From positions 1 to 64,000 of the forward strand of contig CAZEBW010000009.1 of the NCBI GenBank assembly GCA_964510205.1: a stretch of 64,000 nt of DNA. The letters are read 5' to 3'. The notes under the pieces are model-generated. The model worked only from the letters and a program-made list of their open reading frames with translations, ran no database searches and was not told the origin of the DNA. Of this stretch, positions 17,620 through 26,189 are shown one piece after another (the first letter of the stretch is position 1; the number at the start of each line of letters is the position of its first letter). Source of the DNA: CAZEBW01 sp964510205. Lineage in GTDB: Bacteria > Chloroflexota > Anaerolineae > VGOG01. Both the position numbers and the translations under genes were made by a program.

Positions 17620-17745
17620 GATATAAGGCATTGCGGCAAAAGTGACACTAACCGCTCGCGACGGATTGCCAAATCCGTCGCCCAGCGGCTGGATCTGGCG
17701 ATCCAGCCGGAGCAAAGTGCGACTTTTGCCCCGATGCGATATAAG
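17620..17745. repeat. Nested palindrome forming a three-way junction
   Basis: Outer arms run 17620-17643 and 17722-17745, with a perfect core GGCAAAAGT/ACTTTTGCC. Inside are two perfect 10-bp hairpins: 17658-17681 (GCGACGGATT, loop GCCA) and 17686-17709 (CGGCTGGATC, loop TGGC). The two loops are complementary, so a kissing pair is possible. It lies between ruvX and mltG. Confidence 0.8.
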
Positions 17746-17787
17746 TAACTAATATCTTGCAGAAATAGCTAGAAATAGTTGCAAGTA

Positions 17788-18921
17788 ATGAGAAAAAGTA
17801 AGAAAGCAAATTTTATCGTGAAAAAATTATTGATATTGATTCTGTGTTTGGTTATGCTGGTGAGCGTGGCTGGTTGTGGTCTGAGCCAGCAGGGGGAGGG
17901 TGGGAGTTCGTCCCGTGTGGTCGAGTCGCTGGATGACTTCTTGTTGATGGGCTACCTGGCCCTTCATCGAGCAGACATCTCCACGCCGGCTAGCGATGAT
18001 CCAACCCCGGTGGTCTTCGTGGTGGAGCCAGGGGATACGGCAGGGGACATCGCTCTTCGGCTGAAGCGGTTGGGCTTGATCGCCGATGCCGAGCTTTTCC
18101 GCCAGTTGGCTCGTTACGAAAAGGCCGATAGCAAGCTGGAGGCCGGCCGATACGAACTGCGAGCAAACATGACCATGGGCGAGATCATTGAGGCCCTGCA
18201 GCACGGGCGTCTCGCGGAGATCGCGGTGACCATTCCCGAAGGCTGGCGAGCTGAACAGATCGCCGAGATGCTGGCGGAAGAGGTGGGCGTTGACGGCGAC
18301 GAGTTTCTGTCCCTGGTGCGGGGCGGTCATTTTGATTACGAGTTTTTGCAGCACCGTCCGCCGGCGGCTACTTTGGAGGGCTTTCTCTTCCCCGACACCT
18401 ATCTCCTCCCGGTTCAACCCGCAGCTTTGGACATCATTGAACGCATGTTGGCCAACTTCGATCAGCGGTTCACGGCGGAGATGCGCCAGGCGGTCGTGGA
18501 GCAGGGGATGACCATCTACGAGGTGGTGACCCTGGCCTCCATTGTGGAGCGCGAAGCGGTGGTGGCGGAGGAGCGACCGATCATCGCCGGCGTCTTCCTC
18601 AACCGGCTGGAGGACGGCATGAGCCTGGATGCTTGTCCGACGGTGCAGTACGCTTTGGGCTACCAGCAAGATGCGGGCCAGTGGTGGAAAACGCCGCTGG
18701 CCTTGGAAGAGTTGGAGCAGGTCAACTCTCCCTATAACACCTACCTTCACCGGGGGTTGCCGCCCGGCCCGATCTGCAGCCCAGGCTTGGCCTCGATTCA
18801 GGCTGTCCTAGAACCTGCGGAGAGCGACTACCTGTACTTCTTGGCCAAAGGCGATGGCTCCCACGCCTTCGCCGAAACCTTCGAAGAACATCTTCAAAAC
18901 CAGCAGAAGTATCAGCCGTGA
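17788..18921 (+). CDS. mltG: Endolytic murein transglycosylase
   Basis: MltG (YceG-like) cleaves nascent glycan strands at the outer face of the membrane. ATG 17788 begins a basic N-region and a hydrophobic segment ending VAGC, so the protein may be a lipoprotein rather than TM-anchored. A LysM-like region follows (VVEPGDTAGDIALRLK), then FLFPDTYLL, the catalytic-Glu motif ASIVEREA, and NTYLHRGLPPGPI. At 377 residues it has normal length. TTG 17779 is an alternative start. No strong ribosome site is seen, and a structured palindrome precedes it. Confidence 0.93.
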   Translation: MRKSKKANFIVKKLLILILCLVMLVSVAGCGLSQQGEGGSSSRVVESLDDFLLMGYLALHRADISTPASDDPTPVVFVVEPGDTAGDIALRLKRLGLIADAELFRQLARYEKADSKLEAGRYELRANMTMGEIIEALQHGRLAEIAVTIPEGWRAEQIAEMLAEEVGVDGDEFLSLVRGGHFDYEFLQHRPPAATLEGFLFPDTYLLPVQPAALDIIERMLANFDQRFTAEMRQAVVEQGMTIYEVVTLASIVEREAVVAEERPIIAGVFLNRLEDGMSLDACPTVQYALGYQQDAGQWWKTPLALEELEQVNSPYNTYLHRGLPPGPICSPGLASIQAVLEPAESDYLYFLAKGDGSHAFAETFEEHLQNQQKYQP

Positions 18922-18999
18922 GATGTAACAACGTGAAACGTGAAGCCGTGAAATGTAACAACGTGAAGCGTGGACAGAAATTCACGCTTCACGTTTCAC
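18918..18999. repeat. Direct then inverted GTGAAACG-type array at a gene start
   Basis: A 30-bp unit (GTGAnATGTAACAACGTGAA..) repeats at 18918-18947 and 18948-18977. AACGTGAAGCGTG (18960-18972) pairs perfectly with CACGCTTCACGTT (18983-18995). The array encodes the N-terminus and part of the signal peptide of the following gene. Confidence 0.8.
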
Positions 19000-20093
19000 T
19001 TTTCATTCTGGGATGCCTCCTGCTCAGTAGTTGCGCTAGGCGACTGCCCATGCAGTCGCACCTGGGCAGCACCCAGCCGGTGGTCAAGATCGGCCTGGTA
19101 GCTCCGTTTGAGGGACTCTATCGCGACCTGGGCTATGAGGCGCTCTACGCCGTGAAGCTGGCGGTACGGGAGAGAAACGAAGCCGGCGGCGTAGGCGGCC
19201 ACATGGTGGAGCTAGTGGCTCTGGACGACGGCAACGATCCGACTCAGGCGCCGCTGCAAGCCAGAAAGTTGATGATTGATCCTGATGTCATGGGCGTCAT
19301 CGGTCATTTCTCCGATGAGACGGCCCTGGCGGCCGTGGATGCCTACCATCGGGCTGGCCTGGCGCTGATCACCTCAGCGGCAGCGAACGCTGTCACGGAG
19401 CAGGGCGACCCTGAGATCTTTCGCCTCTATGCTCGCAACGGTCTTTTGGGAGCGGAGGCGGCCCGCTATGCCGTGGAGGAGTTGGGCGTAAGCCGCTTCG
19501 CCGTCCTGCGCGGCCGCGATGATCTAGCTGATGCCTTTATTCGAAGGGCCGAGCAGTTGGGCGCTGAGGTCGCGCTGGATGCCAACGCCGATTTCACGTT
19601 TCACGTTTCACGTTGCTGCCAGTGGACTTCACTGGCGTCTGCTGAGCTGATTTTCTTCAGTGGGAGCGCGGTTGAGGGAGGGGAGTTGATAGCGCAGTTG
19701 CGACAGGCGGGCATCGAGGCCATTTTCCTGGGAGGGAGTGCGCTGGACAGCCCGCTGTTCCGCCAGATCGGCGGGGAGGCCGTTGGGGGATCGCTCTACA
19801 TAACCGCCGCGCCGAAGATCGAATCCGCAGCGGCGTTTCCTGCTGACTTCGTGTCCGGCTACCAAGCCCTGGCCGTCCGGTTGCCAGGCTCCCAGGCCAT
19901 TGTGGCCTATGATGCCGCTGGCGTTCTCCTGGAAGCGCTAGACAGAGCAATTGCATCGCAGGGAAGCCCGGCCCGGCAGGCCGTCGTCGCCGAGTTAGGG
20001 GCGATCCAGGATTATCCGGGTCTGCTCGGCTCCCTTACCTTCGATGACAGAGGGGATTTGGTGGATCCGCAGACATACGTTTATGGCTTTTAG
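18918..20093 (+). CDS. ABC-type substrate-binding lipoprotein (Leu/Ile/Val-binding fold)
   Basis: A 391-residue type I periplasmic-binding protein (Peripla_BP_6). GTG 18918 overlaps the mltG stop by 4 nt. GTG 18963 would give a tidier signal peptide (KRGQKFTLHVSLFILGCLLLSSC is cut by repeat sequence). The lipobox is LLSSC. Typical motifs are VKIGLVAPFEGLYRDLG, AVRERNEAGGVGG and VMGVIGHFSDETALA. No permease or ATPase lies nearby, so it may be an orphan sensor or receptor. Repeat DNA encodes its N-terminus, and TTTCACG repeats plus a 19-bp palindrome (19591-19636) encode HVSRCCQWTSLA before AELIFFSG. The 3' end overlaps the stop of the convergent phosphorylase gene. Confidence 0.85.
   Translation: MRCNNVKREAVKCNNVKRGQKFTLHVSLFILGCLLLSSCARRLPMQSHLGSTQPVVKIGLVAPFEGLYRDLGYEALYAVKLAVRERNEAGGVGGHMVELVALDDGNDPTQAPLQARKLMIDPDVMGVIGHFSDETALAAVDAYHRAGLALITSAAANAVTEQGDPEIFRLYARNGLLGAEAARYAVEELGVSRFAVLRGRDDLADAFIRRAEQLGAEVALDANADFTFHVSRCCQWTSLASAELIFFSGSAVEGGELIAQLRQAGIEAIFLGGSALDSPLFRQIGGEAVGGSLYITAAPKIESAAAFPADFVSGYQALAVRLPGSQAIVAYDAAGVLLEALDRAIASQGSPARQAVVAELGAIQDYPGLLGSLTFDDRGDLVDPQTYVYGF
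19591..19636. repeat. TTTCACG x3 followed by a 19-bp palindrome, inside a gene
   Basis: TTTCACG occurs three times at 19592-19612. GCCAGTGGACTTCACTGGC (19618-19636) follows, with perfect 7-bp arms. The same 19-mer, with two or three changes, occurs in hypD (38771) and the lipase gene (51055). Confidence 0.8.
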
Positions 20094-21394
20094 CTTATGA
20101 TCTCGTGTATGAGGGGCGGGCGCTCGACGGGCTCCTCGCTCCAGGAGTAGGCTTCTAGGAGCCTGCGCTGGGCGTCGGCGAGCTTCTCCTCGTGACTGGC
20201 GTGGATGGTCAGCAGCGGTTCGCCTTTTTTGACATAATCCCCGATCTTTTTGGCCAGCACGACGCCGACAGCGTGGTCAATGGGGTCTCCCTTGTGGGAT
20301 CGGCCTCCGCCGAGGAGGGCCGCCGTCAGGCCAACCTCCATCGCGTCTAGGCCGGCGACGTAGCCGGAGCGCGGGGAGGGCAGCTCTTCGACAAGGGCTG
20401 CTTGGGGTAGTAGGGAAGGGTTGTCAACATAAGCTGTGTCGCCCTTTTGGCCCACTATCCAGTGACGGAATTTGCGCCAGGCCTGGCCGCTGTCTAGTTT
20501 GTTCTGCAGCAGTTTGCGGGCCTCGTCGGCGTCTGGGACGCGCTCGGACAGAAGCAGCATCTGTCCGGCGATGACCAGGCAGTGCTGGAGGAAGTCGGCG
20601 GGGCCTCGGCCATGCAGCGTGGCGATGGCCTCTTTGAGCTCCAGCGCGTTGCCCACCGCTCGACCGAGGGGTTGGTTCATGTCGGAGATGACGGCTGCCA
20701 CGCGGCGGCCCAGCTTTTCGCCGATGTCTACCATTGTGTGCGCCAGGGCTGTGGCTTCGTCTCGGGTGTGCATAAAAGCTCCGAGGCCCACTTTGACATC
20801 TAGCACGATGCAGTTAGCGCCGCTGGCTATCTTCTTGCTCATTACAGAGCTGGCGATGAGGGACGTGTTGCTCACGGTCGCCGTTACATCGCGTAGGGCG
20901 TAGAACTTGCCATCGGCCGGGACCATGTCGGCTGTTTGCCCAACCACGACGGTGCCGTAATCGCGCAGTGTGGCCATGAACTCCTCGGTAGAGAGGTCGG
21001 CCTGGAAGCCTGGGATGGACTCTAGTTTGTCCAGCGTCCCGCCGCTGAAACCCAGACCTCGGCCCGATATCTTTCCCACGGGCAATCCTGCAGCGGCGAT
21101 CAGGGGGGCGACTACCAGAGTGGTCTTGTCGCCCACGCCGCCAGTGGAGTGCTTATCAACCACCAGAGGGGCGATGGGTGAGAGGTCCATCGTCTTGCCT
21201 GATTGGGCCATAGACATCGTGAGGTCAACGGTTTCTTGCTCGTTCATCCCGTTGAGATAGATGGCCATGAGCAAGGCTGCCGCTTGGTAGTCGGGTATCT
21301 CGCTTTGGGTGAAACCCTGGACGAAGAAATCAATCTCTTCAGTAGTAAGGGGATGCCCGTCGCGTTTCTTGGCGATAAGGTCAACTGCGCGCAT
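20090..21394 (-). CDS. deoA: Pyrimidine-nucleoside / thymidine phosphorylase
   Basis: Splits thymidine or uridine with phosphate to base plus (deoxy)ribose-1-phosphate in nucleoside salvage. The 434-residue length and the signature around SGRGLGFSGGTLDKLESI, with DKHSTGGVGDKTTL for phosphate binding, identify the family. ATG 21394 (MRAVDLIAKKRDG) is chosen because AAGGAG lies 7 nt upstream; the frame itself extends further. It is divergent from the amidohydrolase gene and has a good promoter at 21481. Thymidine kinase and hypoxanthine phosphoribosyltransferase at the right end belong to the same salvage network. Whether it prefers uridine as well (PyNP) cannot be read. Confidence 0.93.
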   Translation of the reverse strand: MRAVDLIAKKRDGHPLTTEEIDFFVQGFTQSEIPDYQAAALLMAIYLNGMNEQETVDLTMSMAQSGKTMDLSPIAPLVVDKHSTGGVGDKTTLVVAPLIAAAGLPVGKISGRGLGFSGGTLDKLESIPGFQADLSTEEFMATLRDYGTVVVGQTADMVPADGKFYALRDVTATVSNTSLIASSVMSKKIASGANCIVLDVKVGLGAFMHTRDEATALAHTMVDIGEKLGRRVAAVISDMNQPLGRAVGNALELKEAIATLHGRGPADFLQHCLVIAGQMLLLSERVPDADEARKLLQNKLDSGQAWRKFRHWIVGQKGDTAYVDNPSLLPQAALVEELPSPRSGYVAGLDAMEVGLTAALLGGGRSHKGDPIDHAVGVVLAKKIGDYVKKGEPLLTIHASHEEKLADAQRRLLEAYSWSEEPVERPPLIHEIIS

Positions 21395-21451
21395 TGGGGG
21401 GCTCCTTGTTTCGGTATGGCAAGGGTGTAAGTGCTGTGAAAAGTATTTGAT

Positions 21452-21481
21452 ATTATAGCACAACCCTGTGAAACATGCCAA
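21452..21481 (-). promoter_or_regulatory. Promoter of the nucleoside phosphorylase gene
   Basis: Minus strand TTGGCA (21481-21476), 18 bp and TATAAT (21457-21452), 58 bp before the ATG. Confidence 0.72.
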
Positions 21482-21542
21482 TTAGTCGCTTTCTGCTAAA
21501 GCCGCTGTGATGAGCGGCGACATCGTGCGAAGGAGTGTGAAA

Positions 21543-23510
21543 ATGAAGAAGGTGGATATCATTCTATCAAATGGCACAGTGCTTACCATGAATGACCGCC
21601 TGGACGTTTTTCCTCAGGGATCGGTGGTTATAAAGGATGGCCGCATCGTCGCTGTTGGGCCAACGGGCGATTTGCATGGAGAGTACGAGGCTGAGCAGAC
21701 GATTGACTGCATGGGGCAGGTGATCACGCCCGGTTTGATCAACGCGCACACGCACGTGCCCATGAGTCTGCTCAGGGGGTTAGCTGACGATCTGCGTCTT
21801 GACGTATGGCTGTATGGCTATATGCTGCCTGTGGAGAGGGAATTTGTGAATGAGGAGTTCTGCTACTACGGCACCCTGCTGTCTTGTGCAGAGATGATTC
21901 GCTCAGGCGTAACCTGTTTTGCGGACATGTATTACTTCGAGGATGAGGTGGCCAGGGCGGCGCAGGAGGCGGGGATGCGGGCCATCTGTGCAGAAACCGT
22001 CATGAAGCTGCCGACCCCGGATGCGGCGAGTTACGATGAGAGCCTAGAATACTGTAGGCGTTTTATTGCCGGTTGGAAGGGCCACGAACTGATCGTGCCC
22101 GCCATTGGCCTGCACTCGGCTTACACCTCCACCCCGGAAATGTTAGGAGAAGCCGTGCGCTTGGCCCAGGAAAACAATGTGCCGCTGCTCATCCACGTTG
22201 CGGAGACGGAGGGAGGCGTAGAGGGCACCCGGCAGCTCTATGGTTCTGCTCCGGCCTTCTGCCTGGATGATTTCGGTGTTCTGAGTGGAAGCACTTTGGC
22301 CGTCCATTGTGTGCACTTGACTGAGGAAGAGATGGAACTGATGTTGCAGAAAGGCGTTGGCATTGCGCACTGTCCAACCAGCAATCTGAAGCTTGCCAGC
22401 GGCATAGCCCCTGTGGCTCGCCTGCTGGATATGGGCCTGGACGTTGGCATTGGCACGGATGGTCCCGCCAGCAACAACGATCAAGATATGTTCGAGGAGA
22501 TGCGTTTGGCGGCTTTGTTGGCCAAGGGCGTCACGCGGGACCCCAAGGCTGTCCCGTCGCGCACTGCGTTCGCCATGGCCACCATCGGGGGAGCGCGAGC
22601 CCTGCATCTGGATCACATTACAGGTTCCATTGAGGTGGGTAAGCAAGCTGATCTGGCCGTAGTGGATGTGGATGTTCTTCACGTGACGCCGAAGTTTCAT
22701 CTGTCATCCGATAACGTTTACTCTCGATTGGTGTACTCTGCTAAGAGTGGAGACGTGCGGCATGTTATGGTAAATGGGCGACTGTTGATGAAAGACAGGG
22801 AGCTCCTCACGGTGGATGTTGAAATGATAGCCGCTGAGGCGCAGCGCATCGCCGATGGGGTCAATGCTTTCATGATGCGAAGAGAGGAGAGTCTTCTGGA
22901 CAAGCTGGTGGCCATTGGCGGCCTGGAGTGGAGGGAGACGTTTGAGGTACAGGTGAAAGGCAAGGTGAAAAGCGATACCAAGGTCAGCGAAGGGCTGGCT
23001 CATTCAGACATTACCGCGGTATGGAGACCATCGGTACGGGATCAGTATGATACCTACCTCCTTTTCACAGATCAGAGTCAGGGTTACATTCGACATCGTG
23101 AGGACTATGTCTCCCGGGAGCAAGAGATTCCCGAGTCCATCTATACCTTGACCCTGACAGGCCCCAGCAGCGAGCAGGAGTTCGACAATTCCGTGCTGCT
23201 CTCCCGTTCCCGCTTTACCTCCCCGGCCGATCGAACCCTGCGCTTCTACTGTGAGTACTTTGAGCCAGATAGCGTCAAGGAGGTGCACAAGCATCGCCAG
23301 CGGTGGCATATCAGGTACAAAGGGGTGGAGTTCGCCGTCAATCTTGACCGCTTGACCAAGCCGGTTTACGAGGGAATTTTCTTGGAGATCAAAAGCCGAA
23401 CTTGGTCAAAGCAGGATGCGGAGCAGAAGGCCCTGTTAATAGGGGAGTTATTAGATGTGTTCAGCGTGGATTGTGAGAGTCTTCTGAAGCAAGATTACGT
23501 GGATTTTTAG
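21543..23510 (+). CDS. MtaD-type amidohydrolase fused to a CYTH-like domain
   Basis: A 655-residue two-part protein. Residues 1 to about 440 match 5-methylthioadenosine/S-adenosylhomocysteine deaminases: LINAHTHVPMSLLRG (metal His pair, about 67), IGLHSAYTS, HVAET, HCVHL and GIGTDGPASNN. Residues about 460-655 resemble the CYTH fold of class IV adenylate cyclases and triphosphatases: ETFEVQVKGKVKS, alternating Arg/Lys strands, YRYKG-like IRYKGVEFAVNLDRL, and FLEIKSRTWSKQDAE. CYTH proteins act on triphosphates with metal ions. ATG 21543 has AAGGAG 8 nt upstream. The pairing suggests nucleotide or SAM-derived metabolite handling. The deaminase call is strong; the CYTH call rests on the charged-strand pattern. 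Confidence 0.85.
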   Translation: MKKVDIILSNGTVLTMNDRLDVFPQGSVVIKDGRIVAVGPTGDLHGEYEAEQTIDCMGQVITPGLINAHTHVPMSLLRGLADDLRLDVWLYGYMLPVEREFVNEEFCYYGTLLSCAEMIRSGVTCFADMYYFEDEVARAAQEAGMRAICAETVMKLPTPDAASYDESLEYCRRFIAGWKGHELIVPAIGLHSAYTSTPEMLGEAVRLAQENNVPLLIHVAETEGGVEGTRQLYGSAPAFCLDDFGVLSGSTLAVHCVHLTEEEMELMLQKGVGIAHCPTSNLKLASGIAPVARLLDMGLDVGIGTDGPASNNDQDMFEEMRLAALLAKGVTRDPKAVPSRTAFAMATIGGARALHLDHITGSIEVGKQADLAVVDVDVLHVTPKFHLSSDNVYSRLVYSAKSGDVRHVMVNGRLLMKDRELLTVDVEMIAAEAQRIADGVNAFMMRREESLLDKLVAIGGLEWRETFEVQVKGKVKSDTKVSEGLAHSDITAVWRPSVRDQYDTYLLFTDQSQGYIRHREDYVSREQEIPESIYTLTLTGPSSEQEFDNSVLLSRSRFTSPADRTLRFYCEYFEPDSVKEVHKHRQRWHIRYKGVEFAVNLDRLTKPVYEGIFLEIKSRTWSKQDAEQKALLIGELLDVFSVDCESLLKQDYVDF

Positions 23511-23530
23511 GCGGGGCAGCTCGGCCACCA

Positions 23531-23610
23531 CTTCGCGTAGTCACTAACCTCATTTCAATTATCCCCCAGTTGGTTCCAAAAAAGGGATAACTAGGCTATG
23601 CGAAATGAAT
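23531..23610. repeat. 80-bp MITE-like element, copy A
   Basis: Ends CTTCGCGTAGTC and CTATGCGAAATGAAT form imperfect inverted termini. Both ends recur in the opposite orientation at 27616-27693, while the middle differs. The element is further flanked by CCACCA and TGGTGG. Confidence 0.7.
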
Positions 23611-23715
23611 AGTGGTGGTGAATGAGCGCACGCGAGGGAGGCAATGTAAAGAACGCAGGGGGGACTAGGGGGGACTTCTCGTGCTCATGATCAGAGGATA
23701 GGCGGGCAGGGGAAG

Positions 23716-23754
23716 GCAAAATGCCTGTGGGGAAGGGCCCCACAGGCATTTTGC
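23716..23754 (-). terminator. Intrinsic terminator of tmRNA
   Basis: A perfect 17-bp stem (23716-23732 with 23738-23754) around AAGGG, two bases beyond the encoded CCA of tmRNA. Confidence 0.88.
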
Positions 23755-23755
23755 T

Positions 23756-24121
23756 TGGTGGAGATGGCGGGAATCGAACCCGCGTCCAGAGAGTTCAGCC
23801 CGGAATGTACTACAAGCTTAGTCGGTCTTTTGTTTTTCGTTCGAGTCAGCCCCAACCGACAGGGTCTGATTCGAACTAGCCGATCCAAGCTTTTTGGGCT
23901 TGGCTTGGATGCCCTCCATCGGCGTCAAGAGCATCGCACCCCGATTTCTATGACATCTGCTCCAGCCCTATCGAGGGGAGACCTGGGCAGACGTGGCCGC
24001 CCTTAGGCAGCCAGAGCGAGTCGTTGTTCGCCAGTTATTTTAGTTGCCCTTGTTTCACGAGGGTAGGGCACCTCGGCTTGCAATTCTTGGCCAGCCATCC
24101 CTGTCGATACCTTTCATCCCC
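23756..24121 (-). ncRNA. ssrA: Transfer-messenger RNA
   Basis: A 366-nt tmRNA that rescues stalled ribosomes. The 5' end GGGGATG (24121-24115) pairs with CATCTCC before the encoded ACCA. The T arm reads GGGTTCGATTCCCGCC. The tag frame at 24032-24003 reads GEQRLALAA then TAA, close to the style of the Dehalococcoides tag (recalled as GERELVLAG). Its partner gene smpB lies directly upstream on the same strand. Promoter and terminator are both visible. Confidence 0.96.
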
Positions 24122-24139
24122 AGGATAGCACTGACTATA

Positions 24140-24168
24140 ATTATAGCATACCTCTCGCTTTTTTGCAA
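24140..24168 (-). promoter_or_regulatory. ssrA promoter
   Basis: Minus strand TTGCAA (24168-24163), 17 bp and TATAAT (24145-24140). It gives tmRNA its own transcript, starting near 24121-24135. Confidence 0.8.
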
Positions 24169-24190
24169 CTATGCCAACTATGCAAAGTTG

Positions 24191-24655
24191 TCATAATCCT
24201 CTTTCCCGCCTGGCTAGAGCGCGCTCCACTTTGCGTCGGTCCTCACGCTTGCGAATGGCCTGGCGCTTATCGTAGAGTCTCTTGCCCCGGGCGAGGGCGA
24301 TCTCCACCTTGGCCCACTTGTTGTTCTTGAGGTAAAGGCGCAGGGGAATGATGGTATAGCCTTTCTCTTGCACTTTGCGCTCCAGGCGATCAATCTCTCG
24401 ACGGTGCATAAGCAACTTGCGGAGACGCTTCGGCTCGTGCCCGCCCTGCCTTGCCTGCTCGTAAGGAGCGATGTGGGTATCTACTAGCCAGAGTTCGCCA
24501 TCCTTCACCTGAACATAGCTGTCGCGCAGATTGACCCGACTAGCCCGCACCGATTTGATCTCCGTTCCGGTGAGGACCAGCCCAGCTTCATAGGTCTCAT
24601 CAATGAAGTAATCGTGACGGGCTTTGCGATTGGTGGCCACTGTTCTACTCTTCAT
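24191..24655 (-). CDS. smpB: SsrA-binding protein
   Basis: A 154-residue SmpB, which binds tmRNA and delivers it to stalled ribosomes. Motifs: NRKARHDYFIDETYEAGLVL, GTEIKSVRASRVNLRDSYV, HIAPYEQ, and a Lys/Arg-rich C-terminal tail (KRLYDKRQAIRKREDRR) that enters the mRNA channel. It overlaps the end of the S41 peptidase gene by 11 nt. It is followed by ssrA on the same strand, the natural functional neighbour. Confidence 0.97.
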   Translation of the reverse strand: MKSRTVATNRKARHDYFIDETYEAGLVLTGTEIKSVRASRVNLRDSYVQVKDGELWLVDTHIAPYEQARQGGHEPKRLRKLLMHRREIDRLERKVQEKGYTIIPLRLYLKNNKWAKVEIALARGKRLYDKRQAIRKREDRRKVERALARRERGL

Positions 24656-25871
24656 CTGTCAATTCCTGCAAATACTCGATCGCCCGTTGCAGTTGTGGAT
24701 CACGGCCCACTTCGATGTCCTCTTTGGTCCTTTCCACTTGGATGTCCGGCCTGAGTCCCTCCCCATGAATGGCACGCCCATCGGGCGTGAACCATCGAGC
24801 AATGGTTACGCGCAACTCGGAGCCATCGCTCAGGTGATGGGAAAGCTGCACTGACCCCTTGCCCAGGGTCTGCTCGCCGATCAAGATGCCCCGATCTGCA
24901 TCTTGAATGGCGCCAGCCACTATCTCCGAGGCGCTGGCTGTGCCGCCGTTGACCAAAGTGACCAAAGGCAACTCGGTGGCCAGTCCGCCGCTCTGAGCAG
25001 GGTAGTCTCGGTCCTGGCCATTCTTGAGTTTCTCCACCAGGATAGACCCCTCATCAATGAACTGACTGCCGATCTCCACAGCTACGTTCAAGAAGCCACC
25101 TGGATTATCGCGCAGATCTAAGATCAGTCCCTTCGGTTCTTCAGCCAACAGAGACTGCAAACTCAACTTGAGCTTGCTGGTGGCGTGAGCATTGAATTCG
25201 TAGAGCTTGAGGTAGGCGATGCCATCATCCAGCATTTTGGACTCCACAATGGGCATCTCGATTTCTTCTCGGATCACTTCGACCACAAAAGGTTCTTCGC
25301 CCTCTCGCTTGATGGTGAGGCGAGCCACGCTGCCTGCTGGACCTCGAATCAAAGCCACGGCCTCGAAGATGCTCATTTCTTCAATGGCTGTGTCGCCCAC
25401 AGCGAGGACGATGTCACCGGGCTTAAGACCAGCTCGCTCTGCGGGCTTGCCCTCGAACGCCCGCACGATTTCCAACTGACCGTCGTCATTCATGTTGACT
25501 ACGGCCCCAATGCCCTCAAAAGAGCCCGACATATCTTCTCTGACGATAGCCGCCATCTCAGGATCCAGAAAAGCAGTGTAATCGTCATCAAGCCCGCTGA
25601 TCACGCCATTGATGGCATCATACGTCATCTCCTGGGCATCAGGCAGATCACCGTAGAAATCGCGCTCCAGAATATGCCAGGCCTCCCAGAAAATGCGAAA
25701 AGCTTCTGTTTCTTCTACGCCACGCACAGGGGCCACGGTTGCAGCAGTGGCGGACTCGGGCGGAAAGGAGGCCCTCACCGCAAAACCCGCTAGGAAAGCC
25801 ACGCCGGTGATCAGAGCTACCAGCAAAGCAACAACGGTTAATCGCAAGCAACCGCGCAACCACTTAGACAT
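24645..25871 (-). CDS. ctpA: S41 family carboxy-terminal processing peptidase
   Basis: A 408-residue exported Ser/Lys protease. It has an N-terminal membrane anchor (about residues 10-35), a PDZ domain (GIGAVVNMNDDGQLEIVRAF ... GLKPGDIVLAVG) and the catalytic core. The nucleophile is in GGTASASE (about residue 315) and the Lys in TLGKGSVQ (about 335). ATG 25871 is preferred because GAGGAG lies 8 nt upstream; a GTG lies three codons earlier. These enzymes trim C-termini of secreted or membrane proteins. It shares an operon with smpB, which could link tail-specific proteolysis with ribosome rescue, though that link is inference. Confidence 0.93.
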   Translation of the reverse strand: MSKWLRGCLRLTVVALLVALITGVAFLAGFAVRASFPPESATAATVAPVRGVEETEAFRIFWEAWHILERDFYGDLPDAQEMTYDAINGVISGLDDDYTAFLDPEMAAIVREDMSGSFEGIGAVVNMNDDGQLEIVRAFEGKPAERAGLKPGDIVLAVGDTAIEEMSIFEAVALIRGPAGSVARLTIKREGEEPFVVEVIREEIEMPIVESKMLDDGIAYLKLYEFNAHATSKLKLSLQSLLAEEPKGLILDLRDNPGGFLNVAVEIGSQFIDEGSILVEKLKNGQDRDYPAQSGGLATELPLVTLVNGGTASASEIVAGAIQDADRGILIGEQTLGKGSVQLSHHLSDGSELRVTIARWFTPDGRAIHGEGLRPDIQVERTKEDIEVGRDPQLQRAIEYLQELTDEE

Positions 25872-26189
25872 CTGACTCACTCCTCAATTTGACATAACTT
25901 ATTAGGGTAGGGGATTCAACGCGCATATCTTCGCCGCCTATCCCAGCCAATCGCCAGGTATTTTTTCACACATGCACCACAGATCCATCAACAAGTACGA
26001 CCCTGAGGCTCTAAAGAGAAGAAGCCCACAAAGCCCACGGAGGCTTGTCATTGGGCTTGTTATGGGCTATGAGCCGATCACCCCAAGCCCCGGCCAGTAG
26101 AGAAGCCTCCCAAAGGCCCTGAAAATACATAAGATATATAGTCTGAAGTTAATTTGGCGTTACAAAGACCCCTCCAAAGCCCCCAGAGA
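25872..26189. other. Intergenic region between ctpA and hflX
   Basis: No gene is supported. It has short repeats of AAGCCCA and its complement at about 26008-26065 that could fold. I see no clear terminator or promoter. Confidence 0.4.

Noticed and set aside
23755..24006. 83-codon frame starting MVEMAGIEPASREF
   Set aside because: It lies inside tmRNA; 'AGIEPASREF' type peptides are a familiar false gene from tRNA-like T arms.
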